Shown: piece by piece, positions 7,334 through 9,006 of the stretch | How positions within the stretch are numbered: the stretch's first letter is position 1 | Layout of the letters: each line of letters opens with the position of its first letter | Assembly (NCBI GenBank): GCA_016205045.1 | Contig: JACQJM010000145.1 | Location: 1-9,006, forward strand | Origin: Elusimicrobiota bacterium | Lineage (GTDB): Bacteria > Elusimicrobiota > Elusimicrobia > JACQJN01 | Direction of reading: 5' to 3' | Length of the DNA: 9,006 bases | The notes under the pieces: model-generated | Database searches by the model: none | What the model was told of the DNA's origin: nothing | The model's input: only the letters and a program-made list of their open reading frames with translations | Position numbers and translations under genes: made by a program

Positions 7334-7592
7334 CTGAACCTTTCCCAGTTTTTTTGAAGTTTTCACCGTAACCATGTGATATACCCCTGTTTTCGGTAAG
7401 CAGGGCCTGTCTGGGGCTGTCGCTGCGAAAACCGCAGTTGCCATCTGCGGCACTGCTCCGGCTCTCGGGTCGACCTAGAGTGAAATGCGACCCTGCGAGA
7501 CGGTTTTCTCCGGGCAATCCCCAGCCACCCGCTTACCCGCCGGAGAGTAGGACTTGCGCAGTAATTCCGCGAAAATTTTGGGAAAGGTCCAG
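7334..7592 (+). mobile_element. Miniature inverted-repeat element, copy 3 (complete, 259 bp)
   Basis: This occupies most of the 339-bp gap between the two unrecognised genes. The left end reads CTGAACCTTTCCCA; the complement of the right end reads CTGGACCTTTCCCA, a 14-bp terminal inverted repeat with one mismatch. Identical 9-bp target copies flank it. Inside are hairpins CCGCAG/CTGCGG (7434-7450), CTCCGG/CCGGAG (7508-7543) and a central GGTCGACC palindrome (7468-7475). Further inward, GGTAAGC and CTGGGG blocks occur inverted in both arms, so the whole unit is an imperfect long inverted repeat. It has no coding capacity and would need a transposase in trans. The intact ends and duplication suggest fairly recent insertion. 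Confidence 0.88.
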
Positions 7593-7601
7593 TAACCCTC
7601 C
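7593..7601. repeat. Right target-site duplication of element copy 3
   Basis: TAACCCTCC, identical to 7325-7333. Confidence 0.85.
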
Positions 7602-7603
7602 CA

Positions 7604-7631
7604 CTTGAAAATTCTACAGGGGGGGTATACT
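7604..7631 (+). promoter_or_regulatory. Candidate promoter of the small secreted-protein gene
   Basis: CTTGAA (7604-7609) and TATACT (7626-7631) are 16 bp apart; read as TTGAAA (7605-7610) the spacer is 15 bp. The -10 is strong. The -35 begins three or four bases outside the element duplication, so it is native sequence, not element sequence. Confidence 0.5.
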
Positions 7632-7666
7632 TACAGGCAGGTGGGATTTTGAGAGAGGAAACTAAT

Positions 7667-8002
7667 ATGAAGGGGAGAGCACTTTTGCAGGTGCTGCTGT
7701 TCTTAAGCTTAGCGTGGGTTGTCTTAGCGTCAGCCCAGGCCGAATTCCCCTCAAGGAGGACAAGGGAATCAACCCAATTCTCAGAGAGAGGACCAGCCCT
7801 TCAGGAGCCCGCCCGCGCCTCCAAGGGTTCGAAGGATCAGGAGAGTTCCAATCCTGTCGGATCTTCGGATGTGCGAGGGCTATTAATAATTTTGCTTGCA
7901 GTTGTCGGGTACGCTGTATGCAGAGTTCCCAATCCTGGGCTGGGGTCTATTGTCGTTAAAAAATTTATCAAGAAATTTGTGAATTGGTGGTTGGGAAGAT
8001 AA
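7667..8002 (+). CDS. Unrecognised small secreted membrane protein with cationic amphipathic C-terminus
   Basis: I do not recognise this 111-residue protein. ATG 7667 has GAGAGGAAA (7651-7659) at good spacing and a clear promoter further upstream. Residues 1-25 form a signal peptide (MKGRALLQVLLFLSLAWVV, cleavage after ASAQA likely). Residues 27-69 are hydrophilic and rich in Ser, Glu and Arg, probably disordered. A membrane segment (about 71-86, GLLIILLAVVGYAV) follows. The last 20 or so residues (IVVKKFIKKFVNWWLGR) alternate Lys pairs with Val, Ile, Phe and Trp and would form a basic amphipathic helix lying on the membrane. The general plan is shared with the 276-residue protein upstream, although the sequences do not align. 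Function is unknown; membrane anchoring through the C-terminus is inferred. Confidence 0.65.
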   Translation: MKGRALLQVLLFLSLAWVVLASAQAEFPSRRTRESTQFSERGPALQEPARASKGSKDQESSNPVGSSDVRGLLIILLAVVGYAVCRVPNPGLGSIVVKKFIKKFVNWWLGR

Positions 8003-8010
8003 GCAGAGTG

Positions 8011-8035
8011 TCAAAAGGTACCAGGTACCTTTTGA
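8011..8035. repeat. Perfect 12-bp palindrome TCAAAAGGTACC-A-GGTACCTTTTGA
   Basis: Twelve bases on each side of a single A match perfectly, 8 bp after the stop of the small secreted-protein gene. The outer AAAA/TTTT could act as a bidirectional terminator once the tight centre opens. The TGA on the - strand (8013-8011) also ends the frame of the gene remnant that follows. Confidence 0.75.
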
Positions 8036-8041
8036 ATTCTG

Positions 8042-8084
8042 TTGGGTGGGATGGGACCAAATTTTAAAAACCAGTTGTGAAATC
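8042..8084. repeat. Direct repeat, copy 1 (43 bp, 39 matches)
   Basis: TTGGGTGGGATGGGACCAAA and following bases match 8343-8385 at 39 of 43 positions, about 301 bp apart. It is the nucleotide face of the paired gene-tail remnants on the - strand. In this copy only, GGTGGGAT (8045-8052) and ATCCCACC (8082-8089) can pair. Confidence 0.8.
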
Positions 8085-8105
8085 CCACCTTGCTGAACCT
8101 GCCGC

Positions 8106-8291
8106 ATGCTGGACAAAACTAATTTTGCGGCAGCGAAAATACTAGGAGCCTTCAAGCGGGGAAGGTTGATGATCAGACCGAGGGAAGTAAAATATAATTT
8201 AGAAGGGATGTCCCCAGAGCAAAAAAAATGGCTTCACGACCGGGCACAGAAGGTAGGTGAAAAGGCCGCGCGCGACCTTCCTAAGCAATAG
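8106..8291 (+). CDS. Doubtful small hypothetical protein
   Basis: A 61-codon frame from ATG 8106 gives a Lys- and Arg-rich product (MLDKTNFAAAKILGAFKRG...), with an internal Met at 8169 as a shorter alternative (40 residues). GAAGG at 8161-8165 is too near that internal ATG to be a good ribosome site, and nothing suitable precedes 8106. The C-terminal part (MSPEQKKWLHDRAQKVGEKA) would be a charged helix. The frame begins just where the homology of gene-tail remnant A ends. It is unrecognised, and coding status is uncertain. Confidence 0.3.
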   Translation: MLDKTNFAAAKILGAFKRGRLMIRPREVKYNLEGMSPEQKKWLHDRAQKVGEKAARDLPKQ

Positions 8292-8312
8292 ACATCAAAA
8301 GATAGCGGAACC

Positions 8313-8333
8313 TAGAACTTAGAACTTGGAACT
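8313..8333. repeat. Three tandem heptamers TAGAACT, TAGAACT, TGGAACT
   Basis: Two perfect and one nearly perfect 7-bp units in tandem. They overlap the last codons of gene-tail remnant B. Too short to be a CRISPR or a functional array. Confidence 0.7.
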
Positions 8334-8342
8334 GTAATTTTA

Positions 8343-8385
8343 TTGGGCGGGATGGGACCAAATTTAAGAAACCAGTCGTGAAATC
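8343..8385. repeat. Direct repeat, copy 2
   Basis: TTGGGCGGGATGGGACCAAA and following bases match 8042-8084 with four substitutions, three of them synonymous in the - strand frame of the remnants. The ATCCCACC partner that allows pairing in copy 1 is not kept here. Confidence 0.8.
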
Positions 8386-8467
8386 TTGGTTCGCTGTAGT
8401 TGCCGTTGGTCGCCTGCTTAAATTTCTCCTTTAGATTTTTGATTTCGTGCTTGGCCAAGGCGAGTGC

Positions 8468-8752
8468 CTAGTGTATATAACGCTGGAGCGCTTCGTAGAA
8501 CCCTTCGTGGGTAGCTAGCGCGTAGAGGTAGATGGTCTTCGCCTTGGGATCCGGTTCATAAGCGAGCAGATAAATCTGATTGTGGATTTTAAATTTATGG
8601 ACCCGCACCCCCGACAAAGGACCTCTTTTTGGCTCACCCAAGTGTGGGTCTAAGGCTATTTTTTTAATTTCCTGCCGGATAGATTCCTGTTCTTTGGCGT
8701 GAAATTTCTTGAACTGTTTTTCGAATTTGGGAAGAGCTTGGGGCTGGTACAT
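8468..8752 (-). CDS. RelE/ParE-family toxin of a type II toxin-antitoxin module
   Basis: The 94-residue basic protein starts MYQPQALPKFEKQFKKFH and has the compact RelE/ParE order. Two N-terminal helices carry a KFEKQFKKFHAKEQESIRQEI pattern. Strands follow around VRVHKFKIHNQIYLLAYEPD (50-69) and IYLYALATHEGFYEALQRYI at the end; the THExFYxxLxRY ending is common in this family. Members either cleave mRNA on the ribosome (RelE) or poison gyrase (ParE). The classic RelE catalytic set is not obvious, so the target is unknown. The ATG lies 9 bp after the antitoxin stop, so the two genes form one operon in the usual antitoxin-first order. The frame stays open for 51 codons beyond its TAG. Confidence 0.82.
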   Translation of the reverse strand: MYQPQALPKFEKQFKKFHAKEQESIRQEIKKIALDPHLGEPKRGPLSGVRVHKFKIHNQIYLLAYEPDPKAKTIYLYALATHEGFYEALQRYIH

Positions 8753-8761
8753 TCCAGCGAG

Positions 8762-8983
8762 TTAAATCCTAAAATGTCGGGCCATACCTGCTTCTTTTTC
8801 CGCCCGGGCTTCTAGGATATCTTTAATGAACTGGAGCGGCAGGTCTGAATTCTCTTCGGCGGCCAGGGCCATTCGAAGACTGGTTTCAATCTGGTTGCTG
8901 AGGCTTCTATGCTCTAGATGTGCCCGAAGCTTGAGCTTCTTTCGGAGGTCATCCGGAAGGCGAACAGTTGTAATTTGAGCCAT
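8762..8983 (-). CDS. Ribbon-helix-helix antitoxin (Arc/CopG/ParD-like)
   Basis: The 73-residue product opens with MAQITTVRLPDDLRKKL, an N-terminal beta strand that would enter the DNA major groove as a dimer. Two helices follow (LRKKLKLRAHLEHRSLSNQI and ETSLRMALAAEE, with the SLSNQIE turn typical of Arc/CopG). The C-terminal part (about 46-73, LQFIKDILEARAEKE) would be the toxin-binding tail. It would neutralise the toxin encoded 9 bp downstream and repress their shared promoter. The stop is at 8764-8762. The ATG lies only 6 bp after a perfect -10 box, suggesting a leaderless or nearly leaderless message. The family is secure from pattern; the exact subfamily is not. Confidence 0.82.
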   Translation of the reverse strand: MAQITTVRLPDDLRKKLKLRAHLEHRSLSNQIETSLRMALAAEENSDLPLQFIKDILEARAEKEAGMARHFRI

Positions 8984-8986
8984 AAG

Positions 8987-9005
8987 TGTATTATATTGTA
9001 ATACA
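8987..9005 (-). promoter_or_regulatory. Toxin-antitoxin operator and -10 box
   Basis: TGTATTA (8987-8993) and TAATACA (8999-9005) form a perfect inverted repeat with a 5-nt centre. On the - strand TATAAT occupies 8995-8990, inside the palindrome; the -35 would fall beyond the window. This layout fits autorepression by the ribbon-helix-helix antitoxin, which is inferred. Confidence 0.65.
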
Positions 9006-9006
9006 T

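Larger units (their letters stand above)
8011..8103 (-). pseudogene. Gene-tail remnant A (C-terminal fragment, DUF885-like)
   Basis: Read on the - strand from 8103, the frame gives G-R-F-S-K-V-G-F-H-N-W-F-L-K-F-G-P-I-P-P-N-R-I and stops at 8011. It aligns with remnant B (GNYSEPRFHDWFLKFGPIPP...). In the best-matched 43 bp (8042-8084 against 8343-8385) there are four differences and three are synonymous, so both descend from a translated gene. The pattern GxxFxxxxFHxxxLxxGxIP resembles the C-terminal end of DUF885 proteins; that family name is from memory of the motif and is tentative. Nothing upstream in this frame resembles a gene body, so it is a remnant. Confidence 0.45.
8312..8467 (-). 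pseudogene. Gene-tail remnant B (C-terminal fragment, DUF885-like)
   Basis: Directly after the toxin stop codon and in the same frame, 51 further codons are open on the - strand (8467 to 8315, stop 8314-8312). They read ALALAKHEIKNLKEKFKQAT, then NGNYSEPRFHDWFLKFGPIP, then PNKITVPSSKF. The helix-like KxEIKNLKEK followed by FHDxxLxxGxIP resembles the end of DUF885 proteins, whose function in bacteria is poorly known; the assignment is tentative. No start codon or gene body is present, so either the toxin gene joined the tail of a deleted gene or this is a read-through extension. Its last codons run into the TAGAACT repeats. Confidence 0.45.

Noticed and set aside
7191..7517. A 108-codon - strand frame over element copy 3.
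   Set aside because: It mirrors the gene end and the element, and a similar frame in copy 2 (2621-2926) comes from the same repeat. No transposase features are present.
7639..8090. An 11-bp inverted pair AGGTGGGATTT / AAATCCCACCT around the small secreted-protein gene, as ends of a mobile unit.
   Set aside because: The match stops after 11 bp, there is no target duplication, and the right copy is part of a coding-derived repeat.
7883..8155. A 90-codon - strand frame overlapping the small secreted-protein gene.
   Set aside because: It uses a different frame from the conserved remnant and runs antisense through a gene that has its own promoter, ribosome site and signal peptide.
8301..8340. 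Possible CRISPR-like array in the TAGAACT repeats.
   Set aside because: The units are 7 bp, lack spacers and number only three.

Overview
The window looks like chromosome from a bacterium with an envelope and general secretion system: at least two proteins carry N-terminal signal peptides, and one beta-lactamase-fold hydrolase appears to be exported. G+C is moderate (estimated by eye, low to mid 50s percent). A UVR-type ClpC next to a periplasmic hydrolase, recA and a Xer recombinase, in a repeat-rich background, would fit a deep-branching or uncultivated Gram-negative-like lineage such as Omnitrophota/PVC relatives. That placement is a guess; no rRNA or other lineage marker is present.

Layout on the + strand. 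1-84 is the truncated end of a miniature inverted-repeat element. 169-2637 is clpC, with a good sigma-70 type promoter between element and gene. 2691-3027 is a second, rearranged element copy. 3086-4123 encodes an exported class A beta-lactamase-fold hydrolase whose nucleophile position is Cys instead of Ser; a strong intrinsic terminator follows. 4310-5413 is recA, preceded by a cluster of TTGTAG-type repeats. 5491-6369 is a XerC/XerD-type tyrosine recombinase with every catalytic residue but no ordinary start codon; a REP-like hairpin lies between it and recA. 6497-7327 and 7667-8002 encode two unrecognised proteins of the same general design (signal peptide, hydrophilic middle, one C-terminal membrane segment, basic end). 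A third, intact element copy (7334-7592) with a 9-bp target-site duplication sits between them.

The right end (about 8003-9006) is accessory-like. It holds a perfect palindrome, two homologous 3' gene remnants on the - strand (possibly from a DUF885-type gene), a doubtful small ORF, and on the - strand a two-gene toxin-antitoxin module (ribbon-helix-helix antitoxin, then RelE/ParE-type toxin) with a palindromic operator over its -10 box.

Together the core genes cover protein quality control (ClpC), envelope metabolism or beta-lactam interaction (hydrolase), and DNA repair and chromosome-dimer resolution (RecA and Xer, probably co-transcribed). The least ordinary points are the miniature element family, each copy ending 11-15 bp upstream of a TTGAAA -35 box; the Ser-to-Cys change in the hydrolase; the missing xer start; and the duplicated gene tails whose differences are mostly synonymous.
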